Origin: Bog-473 sp036489775
Lineage (GTDB): Bacteria > Actinomycetota > Acidimicrobiia > Acidimicrobiales > RAAP-2
Assembly: GCA_036489775.1 (NCBI GenBank)
Contig: DASXFC010000046.1
Location: 58,618-122,617, forward strand
DNA length: 64,000 nucleotides
Direction: 5' to 3'
The translations under genes and the position numbers were made by a program. The notes beneath the pieces are model-generated. The model had not been told where the DNA came from. It did not search any database and saw nothing but the letters and a program-made list of their open reading frames with translations. Below are positions 50,670 through 59,996 of the stretch, piece after piece (position 1 is the first letter of the stretch; every line of letters starts with the position of its first letter).

Positions 50670-51599
50670 GTGCGGGTGCGGATCTTCGTCGAGCCTCAGC
50701 AGGGGGCCAGCTACGACCAGCTGGTGGTGGTGGCCCAGGAAACCGAGGCGCTCGGGTTCGATGCGCTGTTCCGCTCCGACCACTTCCTCACCATGGGCGG
50801 TGACGGGCTCCCCGGGCCCTCTGACGCGTGGGTGACGCTGGGCGGCTTGGCCCGCGAAACCAGTCGCATCCGCCTGGGCACCCTGGTGACCTCGGCCACC
50901 TTCCGGTGGCCCGGCGTGCTGGCTATCGAGGTGGCCCAAGTGGACGCCATGAGCGGGGGCCGGGTCGAGATCGGTCTGGGTGCCGGCTGGTACGACGGCG
51001 AGCACACGGCCTACGGCATCCCGTTCCCGCCGCTGGGTGAGCGCTTCGAGCGGCTGGAGGAGCAGTTCGCCATCCTGACCGGCCTCTGGACCACCCCCGA
51101 GGGCCAGACCTTCGACTTCGACGGCACGCACTACCAATTGAAGGACAGCCCGGCGCTGCCCAAACCGGTGCAGCGGCCGCACCCACCGATCATCGTGGGG
51201 GGCGGGGGCGCCAAGCGGACCCCTCGCTTGGCCGCCACCTACGCCGACGAGTTCAACCTCCCCTTCTCCTCGCTCGACGACACGGCGGCGCAGTTCGCCC
51301 GGGTGCGGGCGGCCTGCGAGGCCCGGGGTCGCGACCCCGAGTCGATCGGGCTCTCGGCGGCCCAGGTGGTGTGCTGCGGGAAGGACGAGGCCGAGTTCAC
51401 CGGGCGGGCCGCCAACATCGGCCGCCAACCCGACGAACTGCGGGCCAACGGGGCCGCCGGCACACCCGAGGAGGTGGCGGCCCGGATGCGGGCCTTCGCC
51501 GAGATCGGAGCCGGGACGATCTACCTGCAGTTGCTCGACCTCGACGATCTCGATCACCTGCGCTTGTTGGCAGCCGAGGTGCTGCCGCTCACGCAGTAA
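50670..51599 (+). CDS. LLM-class F420-dependent oxidoreductase
   Basis: 309-aa protein. VRVRIFVEPQQGASYDQLVV start, FRSDHFLTMGGDGLPGPSDA, GLGAGWYDGEHTAYGIPFPP and PPIIVGGGGAKRTPRLAATY are hallmarks of the mycobacterial F420-dependent LLM group. The GTG at 50670 is chosen from the TAGCGT box and from homology of the first strand; the longer upstream frame is antisense to the other LLM gene. It lies 31 bp before the aldehyde dehydrogenase-like gene and is probably co-transcribed. The aldehyde could be its product, but that is speculative. Confidence 0.88.
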   Translation: MRVRIFVEPQQGASYDQLVVVAQETEALGFDALFRSDHFLTMGGDGLPGPSDAWVTLGGLARETSRIRLGTLVTSATFRWPGVLAIEVAQVDAMSGGRVEIGLGAGWYDGEHTAYGIPFPPLGERFERLEEQFAILTGLWTTPEGQTFDFDGTHYQLKDSPALPKPVQRPHPPIIVGGGGAKRTPRLAATYADEFNLPFSSLDDTAAQFARVRAACEARGRDPESIGLSAAQVVCCGKDEAEFTGRAANIGRQPDELRANGAAGTPEEVAARMRAFAEIGAGTIYLQLLDLDDLDHLRLLAAEVLPLTQ

Positions 51600-51630
51600 G
51601 CCGAACATCGAACACAAGGAGGACCCGGCC

Positions 51631-53373
51631 ATGACGATGACGGTGCGAGGGGCGGTCGGCTCGACACCGGTGGCCACGGCCCCGGTACTCGACACAGATG
51701 CCTTGGACGCCGCGGTGGGGGAGGTGGCCGATCATGCCGCCGAGTGGGCGGCCACGCCGGCCGGGCGCCGGGCTGATCTGCTCGACCGGGTCATCGCCGA
51801 CACCCTGACCGCCCAAGATGGGTGGCTCGACGCCGCCTGCGTGGCCAAGGGGTTGACCCCGGGCTCGGTTGAAGCTGGTGAGGAGCTGTTCGCCGGCATC
51901 GGCACGTTCGTGCGCATGGCCCGCCAGTTCCGCGATTCGCTGCGCGAGATCTCGCGCACGGGCAAGCCCACGTTCGCCGGGCCGATCCGGCACGCCAGCG
52001 ACGGGCGCCTCCGGGTGCAGGTCTTTCCCGAATCGACTTTCGACCGGGTCACCTTTGCCCAGACCACAGCTGAGATCTGGATGCAGCCGGGCGTGACCGA
52101 GGAGTCGTTGCGGGCCGAGCAGGCGGCGGCCTACGCCGACCCGGCCGGCCACGCCGGCACCGCGCTGGTGCTGGCCGCCGGCAACGTGGCCTCACTCGGA
52201 CCGCGCGACGTGCTGTCCAAGCTCTTCGTCGAGGGCCAGGTCGTGGTGATGAAGGCCAACCCGGTCAACGATTACCTGGTCCCGCACTGGTCGAAGGCGT
52301 TGGCCGCGCTGACCGAGGCCGGCGTCCTGGCCATCGTCGACGGCGGGGCCGACGTGGGCCAGTACCTGACGGCCCATCCGCGCATCGACGAGGTGCACAT
52401 CACCGGGTCCGACAAGACCTACGACGCCGTGGTCTTCGGCACCGGCGAGGAGGGGCTTCGGCGCAAGGCCGCCGACCAGCCGGCGCTCGACAAGCCGGTG
52501 ACGGCCGAGTTGGGCAACGTGTCGCCGGTCATCGTGGTGCCGGGGAAGTGGTCGTCCGCTGATCTGCAGTATCAAGCCGAACATGTAGCCACCATGTTGG
52601 TGAACAACGCCGGCTTTAACTGCCTGGCCGCCCGCGTCATCGTGACGCACGAGGGCTGGGCCCAGCGCGACGCCTTCCTGGGCGCCCTGACCCAGACGCT
52701 GGCCAGCATCCACACCCGCCGCGCCTATTACCCGGGGGCGGCCAATCGGCGCGACGCCTTCGTGGCGGCGCACCCCGAGGCCCAGGACTTCGGCAGCGGA
52801 CCGGACGACGCGTTGCCGTGGACCGTGATCGCCGACGTCCCGCCCGGGCACACCGGCGACATCTGCTTCAACGTCGAGTCGTTCTGCTCGGAGGTGGCCG
52901 AGACGGCCTTGCCGGCCGCTTCGGTGGCGGAGTTCGTCGATGCGGCTACCGCCTTCTGCAACGACGTCCTGTGGGGCACGCTGTCGGCCACCTTGCTGGT
53001 GCACCCGTCGTCGCTCAAGGATGCCGCGGTGTCCGACGCGGTCGAGCGAGCCGTGGCCGACCTGCGCTACGGCGCCCTCGGCGTCAACATATGGCACGCC
53101 ATGGCGTTCGCCCTGGGCTCGACGACCTGGGGGGCGTATCCAGGACACCCCCGGACCGACATCCAGTCCGGCTCGGGCGTGGTGGGCAACGCGGCCATGC
53201 TGGCCCGGACCCAGAAGTCGGTGGTGCGCGGGCCGTTCCGGTCCCGGCCCAAGCCGCCGTGGTTCGCTACGGCCAGCGGTTCCTACGATGTCATGCGCAA
53301 GCTGGTCACCTTCGAGGCTGAACCCTCGGCCGCCAAGATCCCGGGTCTGCTCCTCGCCGCGCTGCGGCACTGA
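51631..53373 (+). CDS. Aldehyde dehydrogenase family protein
   Basis: 580-aa NAD(P)-dependent aldehyde dehydrogenase-like protein, longer than the usual 490-500 aa. The general-base motif reads VTAELGNVSPVIVV, the nucleophile region LVNNAGFNCLAARVIV, and the cofactor region ALVLAAGNVASLGPRDVLSK. The N-terminal 150 residues are divergent. A C-terminal region with NIWHAMAFALGSTTWGAYPG replaces the usual oligomerisation end. The substrate is unknown. GGAGG lies 7 nt before the ATG. It follows the LLM gene closely. Confidence 0.82.
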   Translation: MTMTVRGAVGSTPVATAPVLDTDALDAAVGEVADHAAEWAATPAGRRADLLDRVIADTLTAQDGWLDAACVAKGLTPGSVEAGEELFAGIGTFVRMARQFRDSLREISRTGKPTFAGPIRHASDGRLRVQVFPESTFDRVTFAQTTAEIWMQPGVTEESLRAEQAAAYADPAGHAGTALVLAAGNVASLGPRDVLSKLFVEGQVVVMKANPVNDYLVPHWSKALAALTEAGVLAIVDGGADVGQYLTAHPRIDEVHITGSDKTYDAVVFGTGEEGLRRKAADQPALDKPVTAELGNVSPVIVVPGKWSSADLQYQAEHVATMLVNNAGFNCLAARVIVTHEGWAQRDAFLGALTQTLASIHTRRAYYPGAANRRDAFVAAHPEAQDFGSGPDDALPWTVIADVPPGHTGDICFNVESFCSEVAETALPAASVAEFVDAATAFCNDVLWGTLSATLLVHPSSLKDAAVSDAVERAVADLRYGALGVNIWHAMAFALGSTTWGAYPGHPRTDIQSGSGVVGNAAMLARTQKSVVRGPFRSRPKPPWFATASGSYDVMRKLVTFEAEPSAAKIPGLLLAALRH

Positions 53374-53395
53374 GCCGCCGGCCGGCTCGTTCGGT

Positions 53396-54640
53396 TCAGC
53401 CCGATGGACGATGGGTTGATCCCGGCGAGGGCGATACCGCCGGGAGGCTGATACGGGCGACCACGTCACCGCCCACGGCCACGCAAGCGATCGCAGTGGG
53501 ACAGCTCAGCGCGGTCAGGCTCAGCGGTGTGTAGGCGGTAACCGAGGAGTTGTATAGGGTCCCGCCGTCGGTGCTGTGGGCCACCGCGCCTGATCCGATC
53601 ACCGGGTCGCCGTGCCAGTGCGTCCCCACGATCACACAGACCGGCGCCGACGGGCAGGCGATGCCGTAGATCTCGTCCACCGGCGGCGTGTTCGGGCTGG
53701 CCGCCCAGGTGTGCCCGCCGTCGGTGCTCTCGAGCACCAGGCCCTGGGCCGGCACCACATCGCTGACCGTGGTGGAGGTGGTGCCCACGGCCTCACACGA
53801 GGAGGCACTGGTACAGGCCGCGGCCTCGAGCAGCCCGCTGCCGCCCGGGACGGTGCCAGCGGCCCAGGTTGCACCAGCATCGGTGCTGAGCGCGATGGCA
53901 CCTTGCCCGTGACCGGTCGAGGTCGGCGTGTAACCCACCACCAGGCAGGTGGCGTCGAGGAGGCAGGTCAGATCGCGCGGGTCGGAGAATCCGGCCGGCA
54001 AGTTCCCACCCTGGGTCCAGGTGTGTCCGAAGTCCGAGGTGTGAGCCGACCAGATGTTGGTGCCGTCGCTGACCAGCACGCTGCAGCTGTCGAGCGCCGC
54101 GCACTCGACACTGGTGAGGACGAACGCACCGGTGGGCACGGTGGCCGAGGTCCAGGTGGTTCCACCGTTACGTGTGGTCAGCACCACGCCCGCACCGGCC
54201 GCGGCCACGCCAGTGGAACCAACGGCCATGCAGGCGCTGGGGGTGGGGCAGGCGATATCGCTCAGCTCAGGTGGACTGGGGAGTGAGAGGGGTTGGGGCA
54301 CCCAGGTCACGCCACCGTCACGGCTGGCGCTGATCACGGTGACCGGCGTTCCCTTCGGCGCCGAGGCCGCATTCGGCCCGGCGATGCCGACGGCCCAGCA
54401 GTGCTGGGAGTCGGCACAGGAGACCGCGCCCAGGTCACCGGTACCCGCCGGGGCGGGCTGGCCGATGACGGTAGCAGCGGCGGACTGCTGGCCGAGCACC
54501 GGAGCCGACCCGGCATCGGGCGTGTGACTCGGCGTCCCACAGGCGGCCAGCGCCAGGCCGGCGACCGCCAGCGCTACGACCGTGGCCGCAGCCTGCGGCC
54601 AACGAGCGCGCCGGGTTCCGGCCTCTGGAAGGGGGTGCAC
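53396..54640 (-). CDS. Lipoprotein with seven-bladed Cys-paired beta-propeller
   Basis: 414 aa. A lipoprotein signal (ATVVALAVAGLALAAC, lipobox LAAC) anchors it to the outer face of the membrane. Seven repeats carry C-x5-C then about x-(A/V)-V-G: CADSQHC, CPTPSAC, CAALDSC, CLLDATC, CTSASSC, CPSAPVC, CPTAIAC. Blade motifs such as TRNGGTTWTSATV and STDGGHTWAASPN lie between them. It has the same plan as the membrane-anchored protein at 36497-37984 but a different anchor. The start is GTG with TACTGT 9 nt upstream. It is divergent from marP. Function unknown. Confidence 0.8.
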   Translation of the reverse strand: MHPLPEAGTRRARWPQAAATVVALAVAGLALAACGTPSHTPDAGSAPVLGQQSAAATVIGQPAPAGTGDLGAVSCADSQHCWAVGIAGPNAASAPKGTPVTVISASRDGGVTWVPQPLSLPSPPELSDIACPTPSACMAVGSTGVAAAGAGVVLTTRNGGTTWTSATVPTGAFVLTSVECAALDSCSVLVSDGTNIWSAHTSDFGHTWTQGGNLPAGFSDPRDLTCLLDATCLVVGYTPTSTGHGQGAIALSTDAGATWAAGTVPGGSGLLEAAACTSASSCEAVGTTSTTVSDVVPAQGLVLESTDGGHTWAASPNTPPVDEIYGIACPSAPVCVIVGTHWHGDPVIGSGAVAHSTDGGTLYNSSVTAYTPLSLTALSCPTAIACVAVGGDVVARISLPAVSPSPGSTHRPSG

Positions 54641-54649
54641 CGCGAGGCA

Positions 54650-54655
54650 ACAGTA
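54650..54655 (-). promoter_or_regulatory. -10 element TACTGT of the propeller lipoprotein gene
   Basis: TACTGT on the minus strand ends 9 nt before the GTG at 54640. Confidence 0.4.
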
Positions 54656-54690
54656 GTAGTGAGGGTCCCTCCGGAAGGGGCACTGTTGGC

Positions 54691-54696
54691 TACTCT
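54691..54696 (+). promoter_or_regulatory. -10 element TACTCT of the marP-like gene
   Basis: TACTCT ends 9 nt before the GTG at 54706. Confidence 0.4.
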
Positions 54697-54705
54697 TTCG
54701 CAGGC

Positions 54706-55884
54706 GTGGACTGGGTGGATCTCCTGATCATCGGCCTGATGCTGCTGGCCGCAGTCCATGGGCTCCGGCTGGGTGCGCTGTCTCAGATCCTGACCTTCGG
54801 CGGCTTCTGGCTCGGGATGCTGCTCGGCGTCGTGGTGTGGACACCTGCCTTCTCGTTCATGAAGAACCAGTCCGACCGCACGGTGGTCACGGTGACTCTG
54901 GTGCTGGTGACGGCCATTCTGCTCAGCTACGTGGGGCGGGTGCTCGGCCACTGGAGCAACGTGACCTTGCGCCGATACCACCTGGGCCACGTCGACGCCG
55001 GGCTCGGTGTGGTGGTGGCCGTGGTGGCGGTACTGCTGTCCGCCTGGCTGGTAGCCGGCGTGATCTCGTCGCCCAACAGCCGGCTCACCTGGCTCAGTTC
55101 GGCGGTGGCGCGATCTGACATCTTGCACTCGGTGGATCGGGTGCTGCCGCAGGCACCTTCGGTCTTCAACCAGCTCGAGAACTTCCTTAATGAGGAGAAC
55201 TTCCCTCAGGTGTTCTCCTCCCTCATCCCACCCTCGACGACCTCGGTGTCCACTCCGAACAGCGCGCAGACCAACTCGCTGGCCGATCCGGCCATCTTCT
55301 CGACGGTCAAGGTGCTCGGCGCGGCCTGCGGCAACGAGCAGGAGGGGTCGGGCTTCGTGGTCGGAAAGGGGTTGGTGGCCACCAACGCGCACGTGGTGGC
55401 GGGCGAGTCCGACACGCAGATCCTGATCGGCAGCTCGTCCTATCGCGCCACCGTGGTCCTCTTCGACCCGGACTTCGACCTGGCCATCTTGCGGACCAAG
55501 GCGCCGCTCGGCCCCGTGCTGCACATCGACCCTTCCTTCGTGAGCCGGGGTACCCAGGCCGCCCTGCTCGGCTACCCCGAGGACGGGCCGCTGATCCTCG
55601 GCTCGGCTGGCGTGACCGAAGAGGTCACCGCGCTGGGGAAGGACATCTACAACGAAGGCTCGGTCACCCGTGCCGTCTACGAACTCGATGCCGATGTCGA
55701 GCCGGGCAACTCCGGCGGCCCGTTGATGGGTCCCGGCGGCCAGGTGATCGGTGTCATCTTCTCCCGATCAACCGTCTACAAGAACGTGGGTTACGCCCTG
55801 ACCTCGCCTGGTGTGCTGTCCCGGGTCGACGCGGCGGCGGCCCGGACGGCTCCGGTCAGCACCGGAGCCTGCGTTTCCGGGTAG
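54706..55884 (+). CDS. marP: MarP-like periplasmic serine protease with CvpA-type membrane domain
   Basis: 392 aa. Four N-terminal membrane segments (CvpA/colicin V production-like, residues 1-130) are followed by an extracytoplasmic chymotrypsin-fold protease. Catalytic triad: H229 (ATNAHVVAG), D258 (DFDLAIL) and S336 (PGNSGGPLMG). C208 and C389 correspond to the disulfide pair of Mycobacterium tuberculosis MarP, which as I recall is C214-C395. MarP is needed for acid and oxidative resistance there. GTG start with a TACTCT box 9 nt upstream. The sequence supports an active enzyme. Confidence 0.9.
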   Translation: MDWVDLLIIGLMLLAAVHGLRLGALSQILTFGGFWLGMLLGVVVWTPAFSFMKNQSDRTVVTVTLVLVTAILLSYVGRVLGHWSNVTLRRYHLGHVDAGLGVVVAVVAVLLSAWLVAGVISSPNSRLTWLSSAVARSDILHSVDRVLPQAPSVFNQLENFLNEENFPQVFSSLIPPSTTSVSTPNSAQTNSLADPAIFSTVKVLGAACGNEQEGSGFVVGKGLVATNAHVVAGESDTQILIGSSSYRATVVLFDPDFDLAILRTKAPLGPVLHIDPSFVSRGTQAALLGYPEDGPLILGSAGVTEEVTALGKDIYNEGSVTRAVYELDADVEPGNSGGPLMGPGGQVIGVIFSRSTVYKNVGYALTSPGVLSRVDAAAARTAPVSTGACVSG

Positions 55885-55951
55885 ACCCACTGCTGGAGCG
55901 ACCTGACCAGGCGCCCAGCGCGGTACGGCGCAGAACGGACATGATGAGGCC

Positions 55952-57886
55952 ATGCCCCTCCCCATCGAGGACTACGCGGTTATCGGCGATCTGCACACGG
56001 CGGCCATCGTCGGCCGCAACGGGTCGATCGACTGGCTCTGTCTGCCTCACTTCGATTCCCCGTCCTGCTTCTCGCGCCTGCTGGGTGACGACTCGCACGG
56101 CTTTTTTCAGATCTCGCCGGCCGGAGGCCCCGAAGCCATCACCGGGCAGCGCTGGGCCTACCGCGAGAACTCGCTGGTGCTCGAGACCGAGTTCGATACG
56201 GCCACCGGGTCGGTGCGCGTCACCGACTGCATGCCGATGCGCGACAACTACCCCACCGTGGTGCGGCTGGTCGAAGGCCTGTCGGGCACGGTCGACATGC
56301 GCGCGGAGCTGGTGGTGCGCTTCGACTACGGCGAAGTGGTGCCCTGGGCGACTTCCACCAACGGCCTGACCCGGCTGACCGCCGGACCCGACGCCGTGGC
56401 GCTGTGGCACGTGGTCGACCTCAAAGGCGAGAACCTCAGCTCGGTGGCCGACTTCACCGTGCGCGAAGGCCAGCGTTTTCCTTTCACGCTGGTGTGGCAT
56501 CCCTCCCACGAGGATCCGCCGCCGCCGCTGGACGCCTACTACGCCATCGACCTGACCGACGTGTACTGGCGTGGGTGGACGGCTGCCTCGAGCTTCGACG
56601 GCGACTACCACGAGGCCGTCATGCGTTCGCTCATCACCTTGAAGGCCCTGACCTATGACCCGACCGGTGGCATCGTCGCCGCCGCGACCACCTCGTTGCC
56701 CGAGGCGCTCGGCGGAAGCCGTAACTGGGACTACCGCTACTGCTGGCTGCGTGACGCCACCCTCACCCTCGAGTCGCTTATGCGCGGCGGTTTCTTCGAG
56801 GAAGCCATGTCGTGGCGCGACTGGCTGCTGCGGGCGGTGGCCGGCCAGGTCTCTGATCTCCAGATCATGTACGGGCCGGCCGGTGAACGGCGCCTGGAGG
56901 AATGGGAGGCTTCGTGGCTCCCCGGTTATGAGAAGTCGGCACCGGTTCGGATCGGCAATGCCGCTTCGGGGCAGTTCCAGCTCGACGTGTACGGCGAGGT
57001 CATGTCCGCGCTCTACTCCTCCGCCCACGCCGAGGGCGTGCAGAGCCGCTCGGCCTGGGACCTGCAGAGCGAGCTGGTGAAGTTCCTCGAGCAAGGCTGG
57101 AAGCAACCCGACGACGGGATCTGGGAAGTACGCGGTCCGCGCCGGCACTTCACCCATTCCAAGGTCATGGCCTGGGTGGCAGTCGACCGGGCGGTCAAGA
57201 CCTTGGAGGAGTGGACCGATTTGGAGGGGCCACTGGAGGAATGGCGAAAACTGCGCCAGGAAATTCACGACGAGGTGTGCGAGAAGGGCTACAACGCGGA
57301 GGTCGGAGCGTTCACCCAGTACTACGGCTGTGATCAGCTCGATGCCAGCGTGCTCATGATCCCACTGGTCGGGTTCCTGCCCCCAACCGACCCCCGGGTG
57401 GTCAGCACGGTCGAAGCGGTGCAACGCGGCTTGATGGATGACGGGTTCGTGCTGCGCTACCGCACGGCCGACGACGGTGGAGTCGATGGGCTGACGGGGC
57501 GCGAAGGGGCCTTTCTGGCCTGCTCGTTCTGGTTGGTCGACTGCCTGCACATGATCGGGCGCCAGGACGAGGCGGTCGAACTTTTCGAACGGCTGCTGTC
57601 GTTGCGCAACGAGCTTGGCCTGCTCTCCGAGGAGTACGACCCGGTGGCCAAGCGGCTGGTGGGCAACTTCCCGCAAGCCTTCTCACATGTGTCCCTGATC
57701 AATTCAGCCTGCCGGCTGAGTGGCCACGACACGTTGGCCCAGGCTCTGGAGGCCCAGGCGACGACGGCCCGGCCGCGGCTGATCGACCGCCACCTGCCCT
57801 TGATGCCGAGCATGGCGCGCCCCCGGATCGGCAAGCGACTCTCCGGCTCACGAAAGAGCCGGGACGCCGGGAAGCTGAAGAAGTGA
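55952..57886 (+). CDS. Glycoside hydrolase family 15 (glucoamylase/trehalase-like)
   Basis: 644-aa GH15 enzyme releasing glucose from alpha-glucans or trehalose. The N-terminal beta-sandwich starts IEDYAVIGDLHTAAIVGRNG followed by SIDWLCLPHFDSPSCFSRLL, a highly conserved block of cytoplasmic GH15 proteins. The (alpha/alpha)6 barrel has GSRNWDYRYCWLRDATLTLE and later EEYDPVAKRLVGNFPQAFSH with the second catalytic-acid region. No signal peptide, so it is intracellular. It is followed by glucose dehydrogenase 49 bp downstream, suggesting use of the freed glucose. Actinobacterial members include trehalases, so trehalose is a possible substrate. Confidence 0.88.
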   Translation: MPLPIEDYAVIGDLHTAAIVGRNGSIDWLCLPHFDSPSCFSRLLGDDSHGFFQISPAGGPEAITGQRWAYRENSLVLETEFDTATGSVRVTDCMPMRDNYPTVVRLVEGLSGTVDMRAELVVRFDYGEVVPWATSTNGLTRLTAGPDAVALWHVVDLKGENLSSVADFTVREGQRFPFTLVWHPSHEDPPPPLDAYYAIDLTDVYWRGWTAASSFDGDYHEAVMRSLITLKALTYDPTGGIVAAATTSLPEALGGSRNWDYRYCWLRDATLTLESLMRGGFFEEAMSWRDWLLRAVAGQVSDLQIMYGPAGERRLEEWEASWLPGYEKSAPVRIGNAASGQFQLDVYGEVMSALYSSAHAEGVQSRSAWDLQSELVKFLEQGWKQPDDGIWEVRGPRRHFTHSKVMAWVAVDRAVKTLEEWTDLEGPLEEWRKLRQEIHDEVCEKGYNAEVGAFTQYYGCDQLDASVLMIPLVGFLPPTDPRVVSTVEAVQRGLMDDGFVLRYRTADDGGVDGLTGREGAFLACSFWLVDCLHMIGRQDEAVELFERLLSLRNELGLLSEEYDPVAKRLVGNFPQAFSHVSLINSACRLSGHDTLAQALEAQATTARPRLIDRHLPLMPSMARPRIGKRLSGSRKSRDAGKLKK

Positions 57887-57935
57887 GCGACTCGGCCCGC
57901 AGCGAAAGGCCGGCAACGAAAGGCAAGGACTGCAC

Positions 57936-58985
57936 ATGAAGGCTTTGACCGTCATTCCGCTGCAGAGCGGCTCCGCCGAGCTGAGCGACATCGAGGAGCC
58001 GCCCGAGTCCGACGGGCCGGTGCTGGTGGAGACGCTGGCCGTCGGGATCTGCGGGACCGACATCGAGATCCTCTCGGGGGCCTATGGCTGGCCCCCGCCG
58101 GGCCAACAGCGGTTGGTTCTCGGGCACGAGTCGCTGGGCCGTGTGCTCGAAGCGCCGAGCGGAGGTGACCTGGCCACGGGAGATCTGGTCGTGGGCATCG
58201 TGCGCCGGCCCGACCCGGTACCCTGCGCCAACTGCGCGGTGCTCGAGTGGGACTTCTGCCGCAACGGGCTCTACACCGAGCGGGGCATCAAAGAACACGA
58301 CGGCTACCTCTCCGAGCGCTACCGGATCACCCCCGACTTCGTGGTGAAGGTCGACCCGAGTCTGGGTGTGCTGGGCGTACTGCTGGAGCCGACCAGCGTG
58401 GTGGCCAAAGCCTGGGAGGAGGTCGACCGGGTGGGCGGCCGGGCCCATTGGGATCCCACGACCGTGCTCATCACCGGGGCCGGTCCGATCGGGCTGCTGG
58501 CCGCCATGATCGGCGTGCAGCGCGGGCTCGAGGTGCACGTGATCGATCAGATGGCCAGTGGGGTCAAGCCTGATCTGGTCCACGACCTCGGTGCCACCTA
58601 CCACAGCGGCGCGCTGGCCGACGCGCTCAAAGGGCCCGACGTGATCATCGAATGCACCGGCGTCGCATCGTTGGTCTTCGACGCCATGTCGCACGTGGGC
58701 AACGGTGGCGTGGTCTGCCTTACCGGGGTCTCTTCGGGCGGGCACACCATCGACGTCGACGAGGGTGCATTGAACCGGAGCATGGTGCTCGAGAACGTGG
58801 CGGTGGTGGGCTCGGTAAACGCCAACCGTCGACATTACGAAGCCGCGGCCGCCGCCCTGGCCAAGGCCGATAAGAGCTGGCTGGGGCGCGTGGTCAGCCG
58901 CCGGGTGCCGCTCGACCAGTGGCAGCAGGCGCTGACCCGCCAGCCCGACGACGTCAAAGTGATCGTGGCGGTGAACCCGGAGTGA
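57936..58985 (+). CDS. Glucose 1-dehydrogenase-like medium-chain zinc dehydrogenase
   Basis: 349-aa MDR enzyme resembling archaeal and actinobacterial glucose dehydrogenases. Catalytic-zinc region: C39 (VGICGTDIEIL) and H64-E65 (LGHESLGRV). Structural-zinc cysteines lie around C97, C100 and C108. Nucleotide fold GAGPIGLLAAMIGVQRGLEV. The GIKEHDGYLSERY segment is typical of glucose dehydrogenases. Directly downstream of the GH15 gene; its stop overlaps the next start by 4 bp (GTGA). Glucose to gluconolactone is the inferred reaction. Confidence 0.85.
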   Translation: MKALTVIPLQSGSAELSDIEEPPESDGPVLVETLAVGICGTDIEILSGAYGWPPPGQQRLVLGHESLGRVLEAPSGGDLATGDLVVGIVRRPDPVPCANCAVLEWDFCRNGLYTERGIKEHDGYLSERYRITPDFVVKVDPSLGVLGVLLEPTSVVAKAWEEVDRVGGRAHWDPTTVLITGAGPIGLLAAMIGVQRGLEVHVIDQMASGVKPDLVHDLGATYHSGALADALKGPDVIIECTGVASLVFDAMSHVGNGGVVCLTGVSSGGHTIDVDEGALNRSMVLENVAVVGSVNANRRHYEAAAAALAKADKSWLGRVVSRRVPLDQWQQALTRQPDDVKVIVAVNPE

Positions 58986-59977
58986 GCGGGGTCCACCATC
59001 ACGGACACGGCGTCCCGCACCGTCATGATCCGTTGACGGGGGACGAGGTTCCAGAGGTTCCCACCCCGCGGACTATCGCGCCCGGCGTGCTCGAGATCGA
59101 CACCCTGCTGGGCGGATGGGAACGGGTCACCGCTGGCTACTTGATTGAAGGTTCGGCACCGGTCCTGGTGGAGACCGGGAGCCAGTCCTCGGTGCCGGTA
59201 CTGCTGGCTGCCCTGGACAAGATCGGCGTCGGACCGGGCGAACTCTCGGGCGTGGCCGTGACGCACATCCATCTTGACCATGCGGGTGGCGTCGGCGACG
59301 TGGCTCGGGCCTTCCCGGCGGCCACCATCTACGTCCACCAGAAGGGGGCGCGCCATCTGGCCGACCCGACCAAGCTGATCGCTTCGGCCTCCCGGGTCTA
59401 CGGACCTCTGCTCGACTCGCTCTACGGCCGGCTCGATCCCACCCCGCCCGAGCGGTTGCACGTGCTCGAAGACGGCGAGGAGATCGAGGTCAGCACCGAC
59501 CGGGTACTGGTGGCGGTGGACTCGCCCGGACACGCCAAGCACCACGTGGCGCTGCACGATTCGCTCAGCGGAGTGCTCTTCGCCGGCGACGCCGTCGGGG
59601 TGAAGCTGCCTGATGGAGGCGTGCTTCGCCCGTCAACGCCGCCACCGGATTTCGACCTCGGACAGGCACTCACATCACTGTCGAAGTTCGCGGCACGGCG
59701 GCCGTCGGGCATCGCGCTGGCCCACTATGGCCTATTGGACGAACCGGACGAACTGCTCTCCGAAGCCGAAGGGACGCTGCGTCAGTGGGCTGAAACGGCG
59801 GAAGCCGCCTACCGCGAGGGCCGCGACATCGCCGACGCGTTGTCGGCGCGCTTCGATCCGCTTCTCGGTGATATCGATCCGGCCCACAAGGAGAAGCTGG
59901 ACATCATGAACGGCGTGCACTCCAATGCAGCCGGCTTCCGCCGTTGGCTCGAAGGGCAGGACGCCGCCCAGAGCTGA
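58982..59977 (+). CDS. Metallo-beta-lactamase-fold hydrolase with His-rich leader
   Basis: 331-aa MBL-fold hydrolase. Metal motif VTHIHLDHAGGVGD, later ligands in VDSPGHAKHHVALHD and LFAGDAVGVKL, and ALAHYGLL. The GTG at 58982 overlaps the glucose-dehydrogenase stop (GTGA), which fixes the start and yields a His-rich N-terminus (HHHGHGVPHRHD) that may bind metal. In an operon with GH15 and glucose dehydrogenase it might act as a lactonase, but this is only suggested by context. Confidence 0.85.
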   Translation: MSGVHHHGHGVPHRHDPLTGDEVPEVPTPRTIAPGVLEIDTLLGGWERVTAGYLIEGSAPVLVETGSQSSVPVLLAALDKIGVGPGELSGVAVTHIHLDHAGGVGDVARAFPAATIYVHQKGARHLADPTKLIASASRVYGPLLDSLYGRLDPTPPERLHVLEDGEEIEVSTDRVLVAVDSPGHAKHHVALHDSLSGVLFAGDAVGVKLPDGGVLRPSTPPPDFDLGQALTSLSKFAARRPSGIALAHYGLLDEPDELLSEAEGTLRQWAETAEAAYREGRDIADALSARFDPLLGDIDPAHKEKLDIMNGVHSNAAGFRRWLEGQDAAQS

Positions 59978-59996
59978 GCGAACAGGTACCTTCTGC

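Noticed and set aside
49593..51695. Very long open frames on both strands covering the two LLM genes
   Set aside because: The parts beyond the LLM domains are antisense shadows; each real protein begins at a conserved first strand (50573 minus, 50670 plus).
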